Source: JARRKC01 sp963723965 (GTDB lineage: Bacteria > Acidobacteriota > UBA6911 > RPQK01 > JAPXNP01). Taken from it: a stretch of DNA of 64,000 nt. The notes under the pieces were generated by a model. That model searched no databases and was not told the origin of the DNA. It saw only the letters and a list, made by a program, of their open reading frames with translations. Numbering within the stretch: the stretch's first letter is position 1; each line of letters starts with the position of its first letter. Shown piece after piece: positions 9,661-17,387 of this stretch. The stretch spans positions 434,001 to 498,000 of the forward strand of contig CAVRSV010000007.1 in NCBI GenBank assembly GCA_963723965.1, read 5' to 3'. A program made the position numbers and the translations under genes.

Positions 9661-10613
9661 CGCTCGATCCTCCGTATCGCCTTCGTCTGGGTCCTGTTCT
9701 CGATTGGTCCGCTGCAGGCCCAGATGGTCGTTGACGTCGATCAGCATTCCTCGCCCAGACGCGAGCTGCTGGATCTCAGTCATTATGGAGAGGGCACGGA
9801 CATCGGCAGCGTTCTGAGTGTCTGGGGCATCCGTGTCACGGGTCCGGGCTCGCGGACGGTGCATCGGATCCTCCACGAGCACCTGTCTCCGCCGCTCAAC
9901 GTCCTGCCTGCCCCTGCTTACGCCGATGTGTTCTCGAATGAACCGGCTGACGAATCCGAGGATTCGTCGCATCGCCCCCTGGTCTTTCACTCTGGTCAGG
10001 GGTCATCGACTTCTTCGACTCGGACGGAGAACCCCTCGCCCTCGACCTCGTAGGAAGGAGATCGATGGACGAGATCGAGGTCACGCGACACGTCTCCCGG
10101 TTCCTTTTCCGGCTCCGAACGGACCGCGAAGCCCCTGTCCTCAAGTTCGGTTATGCGAGAATCCGGACCGACGCTCCCATTACGGCCAACGCATCATTCA
10201 GGATCCTGAGCGGTGAACGTGTCGTTGCTCAGGCGGGCATCGGGGCCACGCCGAGCGGCCGAAGGGCCGTCGTGTCCCTGCAAGTCGACCCGCCAACGCC
10301 CGGCATTGTCGGACCAACCACCCAGAGACGAATCACGAATACCGGACTCGCCTTCGTCAATTCCTCCGATGACGAGGTGACGGTGGACTTCAGTGTGCAC
10401 GTGGTGGGGGGTATCGCGCCTCCCTCCCTGATACTGTCTCCGCGGGGTCACGTGTCCGTCTTCGCGACGGAGATCTTCGAGGTGATCCGGGAGGATGATG
10501 GCTACTCCGGGAGTGTGTCGCTGACGGCGAGCGGACCAATCGCCGTCGGCGTACTCCAAACCACCGACGGGCGGGTGGACTCGAGCCTTCCCGCCAGTGT
10601 GTTTCCGGAGTGA
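9661..10613 (+). pseudogene. Secreted beta-rich protein, start lost and frameshifted
   Basis: Right after the last repeat the frame encodes a signal peptide (ILRIAFVWVLFSIGPLQAQ) without any usable start codon before it. The mature part (MVVDVDQHSSPRRELLDL...) is open to about 9985. Coding then passes to another frame near 9985-10002 (GVIDFFDSDGEPLALD) and continues from the internal Met at 10065 to TGA 10613. The C-terminal part (YARIRTDAPITANASFRI, TGLAFVNSSDDEVTVDFSV, LTASGPIAVGVLQTTDG) is a beta-sandwich-like extracellular domain resembling its neighbours. Either the repeat replaced the true start, or indels hide it. No function is assigned. Confidence 0.5.
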
Positions 10614-10788
10614 GCCGGCTGGAGAGGGCAGACTATGCAAAAGAGTGTCCCCTACTCCCCTCGCCGCCGTCGGCGTACTCCAAACCACCGACGGGCGGGT
10701 GGACTCGAGCCTTCCCGCCAGTGTGTTTCCGGAATGAGCCGGCTGGAGAGGACAGACTATGCAAAACAGTGTCCCCTACTCCCCTCGC
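10541..10788 (+). repeat. 124-bp tandem duplication: gene 3' end plus GTGTCCCC repeat
   Basis: Unit 1 (10541-10664) covers the last 24 codons of the preceding gene (AVGVLQTTDGRVDSS...), its stop and an AGTGTCCCCTACTCCCC repeat. Unit 2 (10665-10788) is almost identical (a few substitutions, such as GGAGTGA to GGAATGA and AAGAGT to AACAGT). The design is the same as at 8052-8265. Confidence 0.85.
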
Positions 10789-10954
10789 CGAGTTGATCGG
10801 CGAGTCTCCTTGTCCCACCTGCTCTCTGCTAGTAAAGGGCTCGATCCGCTTCACCAGCAACATCCCGATCGCCGTCGGCGGAATCGAGACTCTTAAGCCG
10901 GACGGAATCTGGCTCAGCCTCCCAGTCGATCCTCCCAGAGAGACGATGCCATGA
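10786..10954 (+). pseudogene. C-terminal remnant of a third paralog of the 8472 protein
   Basis: About 55 codons (LAELIGESPCPTCSLLVKG, SIRFTSNIPIAVGGIETL, LKPDGIWLSLPVDPP) match the C-terminus of the 8472 protein with roughly 75% identity and end at a TGA. Everything upstream is the duplicated repeat unit, so this copy has no start or N-terminal half. Confidence 0.7.
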
Positions 10955-11046
10955 GCATAGGCGGGACGATAGTAGGAGCCCTCAGCGCTTCTCGACAGCG
11001 TCTGCATCCATCGTTCGTCGCCCGTCTCGCGGTCGAGGAGTATGAC
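10955..11046 (-). pseudogene. Possible PQQ/beta-propeller repeat fragment
   Basis: On the minus strand about 30 codons read VILLDRETGDERWMQTLSR..., the blade pattern of PQQ-like propellers (LDRxTGxxRW). It is flanked on both sides by other gene fragments and has no start or stop of its own. The call rests on one blade only. Confidence 0.3.
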
Positions 11047-11063
11047 ACACGCGTCCTATAAAG

Positions 11064-11564
11064 TTAGGATGGGCCGGTTTTCTGGCGTGTATCTGGATGA
11101 GTTGCTCCGCAGATTCTCAAGGCTATTTCCAGGTCCGGAACCAGGGCGTCGGCGGCGACGCGGTTGCCGCGGGTGTTCCAGTGCGAGTCGTTGGGGCGAT
11201 AGGTCGCGTCGGAGAAGGCGGGAGGTGGGACGAACCCGGAGAGAGGCTGCCTGGATGTACGGGGGGCCGTCCGGCGCCGAACCGCTTCCCGGTGCAGCCT
11301 CCACAGACGCCACAATACCGAGAAGGTGCGCGAGTTGCGTAGTCGCAGCCTGGAACCTCGGGCCGTGCGGACGAAGTCGTTGCCCGCAAAGAGGCAGACC
11401 AGGACGAGATCCGGATCGAGCCTTTCTCCTTCGAGGCTGAGGAGCTGCAGGTAGTCGATCGGATCGAGGGCCGGGATCCCGAGGTTGCAGATCTCGACGC
11501 GCTCCGGCACGCAGCCCGCCAGTTTCCCTTCCAGCAGAGTCAGGACCCATCGGAGAATAGACAT
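11064..11564 (-). pseudogene. SGNH/GDSL-hydrolase remnant
   Basis: The 166-residue frame has two SGNH landmarks. VEICNLGIPALDP...LDPDLVLVCLFAGNDFV corresponds to block II/III with the GxND motif, and PNDSHWNTRGNRVAAD to block V with the DxxH pair. The N-terminal GDS block is missing and only about 55 residues separate the two landmarks, much less than in intact enzymes. It is best read as an internally deleted, N-truncated cell-surface hydrolase (AlgX/acetyltransferase-associated type). An intact but very short relative is less likely. Confidence 0.5.
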
Positions 11565-11849
11565 CGAGGGTCATCAAAACACAGACAAGGTTTCGTTGTC
11601 ATGTGGAGGTGAACCGATGTTTTCGGGCTGGCACGTGTCGCCGGCCGTTCATGAGACCGATGGGACGGATGGGACGGATGGGATAGAGGGGTAGTGGGAC
11701 TGAGCGAGGGTGGGATGGGACATGCCTGGGACCCATGGGACGTGGAACCCTCGAAATTCGGAACATCTCGCGGGGGGCTGCCATGGACTCAACATCGTGC
11801 TCCCCGGACAACCTGGGAAGGTCGTCCTACTCCCCGCAGCGCGAAGAGT
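11565..11849. other. Intergenic region with a 9-bp tandem repeat
   Basis: No gene is seen. A short tandem GATGGGACG repeat runs at about 11659-11685 (two full copies and a degenerate third), with a scattered relative near 11733. The right end leads into the TetR promoter. Confidence 0.5.
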
Positions 11850-11888
11850 TTGACATCCCGTCCGGAGCTTTGGTTAACTATCTAGTTA
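11850..11888 (+). promoter_or_regulatory. Promoter and palindromic operator of the TetR operon
   Basis: A TTGACA -35 box (11850-11855) lies 18 bases before TTAACT (11874-11879). The -10 overlaps a perfect inverted repeat TAACTA-TC-TAGTTA (11875-11888), which ends 4 bases before the TetR start codon. This layout implies steric autorepression and a nearly leaderless transcript, since no Shine-Dalgarno precedes ATG 11893. Confidence 0.6.
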
Positions 11889-11892
11889 GTTA

Positions 11893-12558
11893 ATGACGAA
11901 AAGCAAGGCCACCGAGAAGATGACCGAAGTGGAAACCGGCAGAGGCTCCAGCACCCGGACCGCCATTCTGACGGCCGCCGAGCGTACCTTCGCGCAGTCC
12001 GGTCTGGCCGGCGCCCGCATAGACGTCATTGCGGCGGAGGCGGGGGTCAACAAGGCCCTGCTGTACTACTATTTCAAGAGCAAGGAGGCCCTCTACGAGG
12101 CGGTCCTCGAGGAACATCTGAGCGCGTTCAACCGGCGTGCCATGGCGGTGCTCACCGGACCGGGCTCGGCCCGCTCTGTGCTTCTGGACTTCATCGGCCT
12201 CCAGTTCGACTTCATCAGCGCGCGCCGCCGCCACGTGTCGCTCGTGCACCAGTTCATCAGCTCCCGACGGAAGTTCTCCGAGGAACTGGTCCAGAAGTAC
12301 ATCGCACCCCGGGTCGACGCACTGAACGCCCTTCTGGAGCGCGGAATGCGCGCAGGCGAGTTTCGAAGAGTCGATCGAATGCACGTCGGCATTTCCATCG
12401 GGGCCCTGATCACTTCCTACTTCTCCGCCGAACCCATGTTGCGCATGCTCGGTTATGCCGACCCCTACGGCGACGAAAACCTGCAGCGCCGCAAACAGGA
12501 GGTCCTCGACTTCGTTCGGCATGGCCTCTTCACCGAACCCGATTCCTCTGCACCATGA
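11893..12558 (+). CDS. TetR-family transcriptional repressor
   Basis: This 221-residue regulator begins at ATG 11893. Residues 17-65 form the TetR DNA-binding domain: RTAILTAAERTFAQSG, then AGARIDVIAAEAGVNKALLYYYFKSKEALY, the standard helix-turn-helix with the YYYF close. The remaining helical ligand and dimer domain is divergent, as usual. Its stop overlaps the start of the HlyD-like gene (ATGA), and it heads a four-gene efflux operon. It probably represses the operon through the palindrome just upstream and is released by an exported compound. Confidence 0.9.
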   Translation: MTKSKATEKMTEVETGRGSSTRTAILTAAERTFAQSGLAGARIDVIAAEAGVNKALLYYYFKSKEALYEAVLEEHLSAFNRRAMAVLTGPGSARSVLLDFIGLQFDFISARRRHVSLVHQFISSRRKFSEELVQKYIAPRVDALNALLERGMRAGEFRRVDRMHVGISIGALITSYFSAEPMLRMLGYADPYGDENLQRRKQEVLDFVRHGLFTEPDSSAP

Positions 12559-13604
12559 AATTCAAGACTCTGATCGCTCTCGTCATCATCATTGCCGTCG
12601 GGGCCGGCCTGGTTTACTTTCTGACCCGGAGCCCTCAACAGATCGTGCTGACCGGGATGGTGACGACCGACCAGGTCCTGGTGAGCCCGGAGATTCAAGG
12701 CCGGCTGGAGCAATTGCTGGTCTCGGAGGGGGATACAGTCGCTCCTGGGCAGCTGGTGGCCGTCATCGAGCCTAAGGAGCTCAAGGCGGATCTCGACTTC
12801 TACGCGAGCAACGCGGAGCAGACAACGGCGCAGGTCGCTGAATCCGAGGCGCAACTGAAGTTCCAGGAGGCACAGCTGAGCAGCCAGATTCGCCAGGCCG
12901 AGGCCAATCTGGGGGCTGCGCGGGCCCAACTGGCGCAGGCCGAGGCGGATCTGGAAGAGGCCAAACTGACATTTCAGCGTGAAGACGATCTCTATCGTCG
13001 CGGGGTGGATGCGAAGCAGCTCTACGACCAGGCGCGCACAGCCCGCGACGCCGCCGAGGCCCGGGTGGATTCGCTGAAGAAACAAGTGCAGGCGGCCGAG
13101 GCCAGCGTCACTCTGGCGGAGACGCATCAGGATCAAGTGGTCGCTCAGCGGGCGGCCGTACAGGCGACCCGAAAACAGGTGGGCGCCGCCAGCGCCCAGC
13201 AACAGAAGGCCCGCGTGCGCCTGGGGTATACCGAGATTCGGGCCCCGATCGGCGGGATCGTCGACAAGCGCATCAGCCTGCAGGGGGAGGTGGTCAACCC
13301 GGGGCAGGCCATCGTCACGCTTATCGATCCGGATGGCCTCTGGGTGCGGGCCGACGTCGAGGAGACCTACATCGACCGCATCCGCCTGGGAGACAAGCTG
13401 AAGGTGACACTCCCCTCCGGAGCGCAGAGGGAGGGCACGGTCTTCTATCGGGCCGTGGATGCGGACTATGCGACGCAGCGCGACGTGAGCCGCACCAAGC
13501 GCGACATCAAGACGTTCGAGATCCGCCTGCGTTGCGACAATCACGATCGCGGCCTGGCGGTGGGAATGACGGTGTATGTGACACTGCCCTTGCAGGCGCA
13601 GTGA
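12555..13604 (+). CDS. HlyD/EmrA-type membrane fusion protein
   Basis: The 349-residue protein has one N-terminal membrane anchor (residues 5-24, LIALVIIIAVGAGLVYFL). A lipoyl-like half motif (VSPEIQGRLEQLLVSEGDTV) follows, then a long Ala/Gln-rich coiled-coil hairpin (about residues 75-220). The second lipoyl half and a beta-barrel (YTEIRAPIGGIVDKR...GEVVNPGQAIVTLIDPDGLWV) close it. Such adaptors link an inner-membrane transporter to an outer-membrane channel. It is translationally coupled to TetR upstream and is followed by the ABC ATPase and permease. No TolC-like outer-membrane factor is in the window. Confidence 0.9.
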   Translation: MKFKTLIALVIIIAVGAGLVYFLTRSPQQIVLTGMVTTDQVLVSPEIQGRLEQLLVSEGDTVAPGQLVAVIEPKELKADLDFYASNAEQTTAQVAESEAQLKFQEAQLSSQIRQAEANLGAARAQLAQAEADLEEAKLTFQREDDLYRRGVDAKQLYDQARTARDAAEARVDSLKKQVQAAEASVTLAETHQDQVVAQRAAVQATRKQVGAASAQQQKARVRLGYTEIRAPIGGIVDKRISLQGEVVNPGQAIVTLIDPDGLWVRADVEETYIDRIRLGDKLKVTLPSGAQREGTVFYRAVDADYATQRDVSRTKRDIKTFEIRLRCDNHDRGLAVGMTVYVTLPLQAQ

Positions 13605-13681
13605 CGCGGAGGGCTCTCGACGGCGCCGTCCGGATCCCTTCTCCGAGTCGGCCGGCCCTGCCGCGGGAGAGCGCAAGCAGA

Positions 13682-14668
13682 ATGTTCGATATCGAAGTTG
13701 ACAACCTGACCAAATGCTTCGGCGACTTCTGCGCCGTGGACCACCTGAGCTTCGAGGTTCGCCACGGCGAGGTTTTCGGCCTGCTGGGCCCGAATGGCGC
13801 CGGAAAATCGACGCTGATCCGCATGCTGACGACGCTCGTCCCGCCGACCTCGGGCTCCGCTCGAGTCCAGGGATTGGACATCGTCCACGAAGCCCGCGCC
13901 ATCCGCAACATCATCGGAGTTATTCCCCAGGCGATGACGTCGGATCTCGATTTGAGCGCCGAGGAGAACATGAGCATCTTCGCCAAGCTCTACGGCATCC
14001 CGCGCGAGAAACGGCAGCGAACCATCCGGGAACTGCTCCAGGCGGTCGATCTCGAACAGTGGGCCGACAAGCCGGTGAAGATGTTCTCCGGCGGCATGCG
14101 CCGCCGCCTCGAGATAGCACGCGGCCTCGTCCACGAACCGAAGATCTTCTTCCTGGACGAGCCCACGACCGGCCTCGATCCGGTCTCCCGGGTGGCGGTG
14201 TGGGAGATGCTGACCCGGATCAAGCACGAGCGCGACCTGACCATCATCGTTACGACCCATTACATGGACGAAGCGGACAAGCTTTGCGACCGGATCGCCA
14301 TCGTCGATCACGGCAAGCTCGAGGCCCTCGATTCGCCCCTGAAGCTGAAAGCTTCGATTCCGGGCAAGAATATCCTGGAGGTGAGTTTTTCCGAGGTTCC
14401 GGACGGTTGGGTCGAGACGGTCCGGCAGCTCCCGGACGTGGCGGACGTCAAAGTGGACGGCAACGTCTTCCGGATCTCCTCGGACAACGGACCGCGGACG
14501 ACCATCGAGTTGATGGAGACGGCCCGCGGCGCCGGGATCTCCGTCAACTCGCTGTCCGTACAGAGCACGACGCTGGACGACGTGTTCGTCCATTACACCG
14601 GCCATCAGCTGCGCGACGCGCTTCAGGCACCCTCCGCGGCGGACCGCCGGGTCATCATCCGAAGGTGA
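13682..14668 (+). CDS. ABC-2 type exporter ATP-binding protein
   Basis: Taken from ATG 13682 (MFDIEVDNLTKCFG), the 328-residue ATPase has Walker A GPNGAGKST near residue 38, a Q-loop (GVIPQAMTSD), the signature FSGGMRRRLEIARGL, Walker B IFFLDEPTTGLD and the H-loop VTTHYMDEAD. The C-terminal domain (about 230-328) is of the DrrA/YhhG type found in drug and polysaccharide exporters. A longer in-frame extension upstream carries no conserved residues. It lies 77 bases after the HlyD gene and 9 bases before the permease start, so the three form one export system. Confidence 0.92.
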   Translation: MFDIEVDNLTKCFGDFCAVDHLSFEVRHGEVFGLLGPNGAGKSTLIRMLTTLVPPTSGSARVQGLDIVHEARAIRNIIGVIPQAMTSDLDLSAEENMSIFAKLYGIPREKRQRTIRELLQAVDLEQWADKPVKMFSGGMRRRLEIARGLVHEPKIFFLDEPTTGLDPVSRVAVWEMLTRIKHERDLTIIVTTHYMDEADKLCDRIAIVDHGKLEALDSPLKLKASIPGKNILEVSFSEVPDGWVETVRQLPDVADVKVDGNVFRISSDNGPRTTIELMETARGAGISVNSLSVQSTTLDDVFVHYTGHQLRDALQAPSAADRRVIIRR

Positions 14669-14677
14669 GGCAGCAAA

Positions 14678-15796
14678 CTGAATCTGCAACGCGTCTGGGC
14701 CATTATTGAACGGGACCTGCGTCGATTCCGGCGCAGCCCCACTCTGATCATCGTCTCGATGATCCTGCCCCTCGTCCAGCTCGTCGTGCTCGGATATGCC
14801 TTCGGCGGCAAGGTCCGCAATCTTCAGCTTGGCGTCGTCGATCAGGATCACGGCGTCCAAGCCCTCCAGCTCAAGGAGATGTTTCAGGCCGTCGCTGCCA
14901 ACGCCCGCACGTTCCTGACCGTCCCCTACGCTGACGAGGGCACGGCGCTGCAGGACCTGCGCAACGGAAAGATCAACGGCGTTCTAACGATCCCGCCGGA
15001 GTTCTCCCGCAAGGTGCTGGCCGGCGCCAACCCCCGCCTTGCGTTGATCGAGGACAACACCGATCAATTCTCTTCGTCGGCGCTGGCGGGAGTCTTCAAC
15101 GGCCTTCTGGCTTCCTACAACCGCCCCGCGCAGATGCCGCGGATGAGCTCGGAAGTGAATCTGTCGGTCGTCGAGATCTATCCGTATGTCCCTTACATCC
15201 AGTACCTGCTGGCCGGAACCATCGCCCTGGCCATCTTCGTGTCGGCCATGATCGGGGGCGGGATCATCTACATCGACGACAAAGCCCGCGGACTGCACGA
15301 GGGCTACCTGGTCACGCCCATCAGCAAGCTCGAGCTGATCATGGGCTTCAACCTCGCCGGCGTCGCCAAGGCGATCATCACCGGGGTCGTCCTGATCACC
15401 CTCGGGTCGCTGATCGCCGGGATTCCGGATCCGCTCAACCTGGCACGGCTTGCGCGGCTGCTGGTCATGGTCGTGGCGACGGCGCTGGCCCTGATCAGCA
15501 TGATGTTCCTGCTCATGGTGCGGGTCAGCGATCCGCTGGTTCCCCGCGCGATCTTCGGCGTCCTGAACACGGTGCTCTTCTTCCCGAGCGGCGCCGTCTA
15601 TCCCACCCAGGCCTTCCCGGGCTGGATGAAGGTCATCACCGTCGTCGATCCGTTCACCTACGCGGTGCACGGCTTCAAGGAACTGCTGCTGAAGAACACC
15701 ACCCTGGCGCCGATCCTGCCCGACCTGGCCTTTCTGTTCGTCTTCTCCGTGCTGGCCATGGGCGCGGCCACCCTGCTGTTCCGGCGCACGCTGTGA
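14678..15796 (+). CDS. ABC-2 type exporter permease (apparent CTG start)
   Basis: The conserved YhhJ/YbhR-type N-terminus (LNLQRVWAIIERDLRRF, then RSPTLIIVSMILPLVQL) starts before the first ATG at 14759. The frame is closed upstream by the ATPase stop (14666-14668). Between that stop and 14759 there is no ATG, GTG or TTG, so CTG 14678 is taken as the start, with AGGTGAGG about 5 bases before it. The 372-residue protein has one N-terminal membrane span, a large periplasmic loop (about 50-150) and five C-terminal spans with the usual LLAGTIALAIFVSAMIGGG segment. With the HlyD-like adaptor it should export a small molecule; the substrate is unknown. Confidence 0.85.
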   Translation: MNLQRVWAIIERDLRRFRRSPTLIIVSMILPLVQLVVLGYAFGGKVRNLQLGVVDQDHGVQALQLKEMFQAVAANARTFLTVPYADEGTALQDLRNGKINGVLTIPPEFSRKVLAGANPRLALIEDNTDQFSSSALAGVFNGLLASYNRPAQMPRMSSEVNLSVVEIYPYVPYIQYLLAGTIALAIFVSAMIGGGIIYIDDKARGLHEGYLVTPISKLELIMGFNLAGVAKAIITGVVLITLGSLIAGIPDPLNLARLARLLVMVVATALALISMMFLLMVRVSDPLVPRAIFGVLNTVLFFPSGAVYPTQAFPGWMKVITVVDPFTYAVHGFKELLLKNTTLAPILPDLAFLFVFSVLAMGAATLLFRRTL

Positions 15797-16068
15797 GGAG
15801 CAGCGGCCAAACCCGTCCCGCCGACACAGTGTTTGTCAGAACGTGAACGAAGTGAGCGTCCCGCCCCGGGCCGACGCCCGCCTCCGCTGGACCACTGCGG
15901 CACGATCCGCGGTTCAAGTCGCCTATAGGGATCCGCCGCCCTTCATGCCCGATCGAACTGCCTGCGGGCGGGCTGGAAGCCCGCGGGACCCACCAGGCTG
16001 GAAGCCTGGATTACTCTCGCGTCCCCGTCCGCATCGCCCACCAAATCGAAAGTCGAAAGTCTCAGTTC
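15797..16068. repeat. Intergenic repeat module (TTCGTTC element, GGCTGGAAGCC hairpins, heptad tail)
   Basis: The gap holds three dispersed families in a row. At 15838-15878 is a reverse copy of the CGCTCACTTCGTTCACGTTC element. At 15968-16008 are two GGCTGGAAGCC hairpins. At 16042-16062 there is a short heptad tract of the AAATCGA/AAGTCGA type. The hairpin plus heptad combination recurs at 39.6-39.7 kb. Confidence 0.65.
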
Positions 16069-17052
16069 TCAATCCCCGGGCTCTGCCACCTTGACGACTA
16101 CCTTTCCCCTGGCGTGCCCTTCTTCGAGATATCGCATGGCCTCGGGCACCTCATCCAGCGAATAGCAGCGATCGATCACCGGCTTGATTCGTCCTTCTTC
16201 GAGCAGAGCCCCGAGGAACACGAGATCCTCCTGGTTTGCCCTGGCCATCATGCCGACCATCTTCTGACGGCCGAGGAGGTTGACCCCTGCTCCGTAGAGC
16301 ATGCTCGAGAGCATCTGGAGCGTTGAGTTGCCTCCCCCAATGCCGATCCAGCGTCCCCGGGGGCTCAGTGCCCGCCTGTAATCGCGAATCGAACGAGTTC
16401 CTGCGACCGCCAGGATCAGGTCATAGCGGCGAGGGTCGCGCGCGAAATCCTCCCGCGTGTAATCGATGACGGAGCCCGCACCCAGTAAGCGCACCATCTC
16501 CAGGTTTCTCGTGCTGCACACACCGGTCACCTCGGCGCCGAGCGCTTTGGCGATCTGCACGGCAAACGTCCCGACTCCACCGGAAGCTCCATGGATCAGC
16601 ACTTTCTGACCGGGCTGGATTCTTCCCTTGTCACGAAGCCCTTGCAGAGCCGTCAGAGCGGCGACGGGTACCGCGGCCGCTTCCTCGAACGTGAGACCGG
16701 CAGGCTTTCCCGCCAGCTTGTCCCGGGGGGCACACACGTACTCGGCAAAGCCCCCCCGAAAGACGTCTCCAAAGACCTCGTCACCCGGCTGGAATTGTTG
16801 GACCTCCTTACCCACCGCTTCGACGCGACCGGCGATGTCGGCTCCCAGCCTGCCGTCTTTCGGCTTGAAGATCCCGAACCCCATGAGGCGCAACAGGTGC
16901 GGCTCCCCTCTCAAGAGATGCCAGTCGAGTGGATTGAGCGAGGCGGCGCAGACCTTGACCAGGACCTCATTGGGCCCAGGGGTGGGAATCTCCCGCTCCT
17001 GCAGCTGCAGGACGTCCGGCGATCCGTATCTGGTGTAGACAATGGCCTTCAT
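16069..17052 (-). CDS. NAD(P)-dependent zinc-free medium-chain oxidoreductase (quinone-reductase type)
   Basis: Starting at ATG 17052 behind GGAGG, the 327-residue enzyme opens with MKAIVYTRYGSPDVLQL. This is the typical start of the quinone oxidoreductase branch of medium-chain dehydrogenases. The N-terminal GroES-like domain (NPLDWHLLRG, FQPGDEVFGDV, GGFAEYV) lacks the Cys ligands of zinc enzymes. The Rossmann domain has VLIHGASGGVGTFAVQIAKALGAEV (AxxGxG-type NADPH loop, near residue 150). Such proteins reduce quinones or enones in the cytosol. It is monocistronic, flanked by repeat modules on both sides. Confidence 0.88.
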   Translation of the reverse strand: MKAIVYTRYGSPDVLQLQEREIPTPGPNEVLVKVCAASLNPLDWHLLRGEPHLLRLMGFGIFKPKDGRLGADIAGRVEAVGKEVQQFQPGDEVFGDVFRGGFAEYVCAPRDKLAGKPAGLTFEEAAAVPVAALTALQGLRDKGRIQPGQKVLIHGASGGVGTFAVQIAKALGAEVTGVCSTRNLEMVRLLGAGSVIDYTREDFARDPRRYDLILAVAGTRSIRDYRRALSPRGRWIGIGGGNSTLQMLSSMLYGAGVNLLGRQKMVGMMARANQEDLVFLGALLEEGRIKPVIDRCYSLDEVPEAMRYLEEGHARGKVVVKVAEPGD

Positions 17053-17387
17053 GGATCCTCCGTGGGGTTGGTTTGGGGAGAATCGTACCGCACTCGGACA
17101 GGTTCCACCACGGTTCTCTCGACTTCGCACTTCGCACTTCGCACTTCGGCGTTGGGCCTTCGCCGTTCGGCTTGGAGAACGGGAGAGCGGGTCTCGCGAG
17201 AACCGGTGCCCGGAGGGCGGGCGTTTCGAGTTCTGCGGTTGCGTGGTTGCGTGGTGGCGAGCCGACAGTTTCCACCTTTCGAGGAATGGTGGAGAATGAA
17301 ATATCCTGGCGGGTAGGGAGAATCCGTACGTACTGGGATCCGAAGTCCAGATTGCTCGTGATTTCCGAGCCGAGGGAGGGTATTCCG
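17053..17387. repeat. Intergenic region with a heptameric tandem tract
   Basis: At 17121-17148 there are four consecutive heptads (GACTTCG, then CACTTCG three times), followed by a purine-rich tail (GAGAACGGGAGAGCGG). Reading frames across the 335-base gap are repeat-derived. The promoter of the serine-hydrolase gene must lie here, but no consensus boxes stand out. Confidence 0.7.

Noticed and set aside
9460..10053. Single 197-residue gene beginning MLKKTVSP
   Set aside because: Its first 65 codons are GTGTCCCC repeats read in frame; real coding starts at the signal peptide after 9660 and leaves this frame near 9985.
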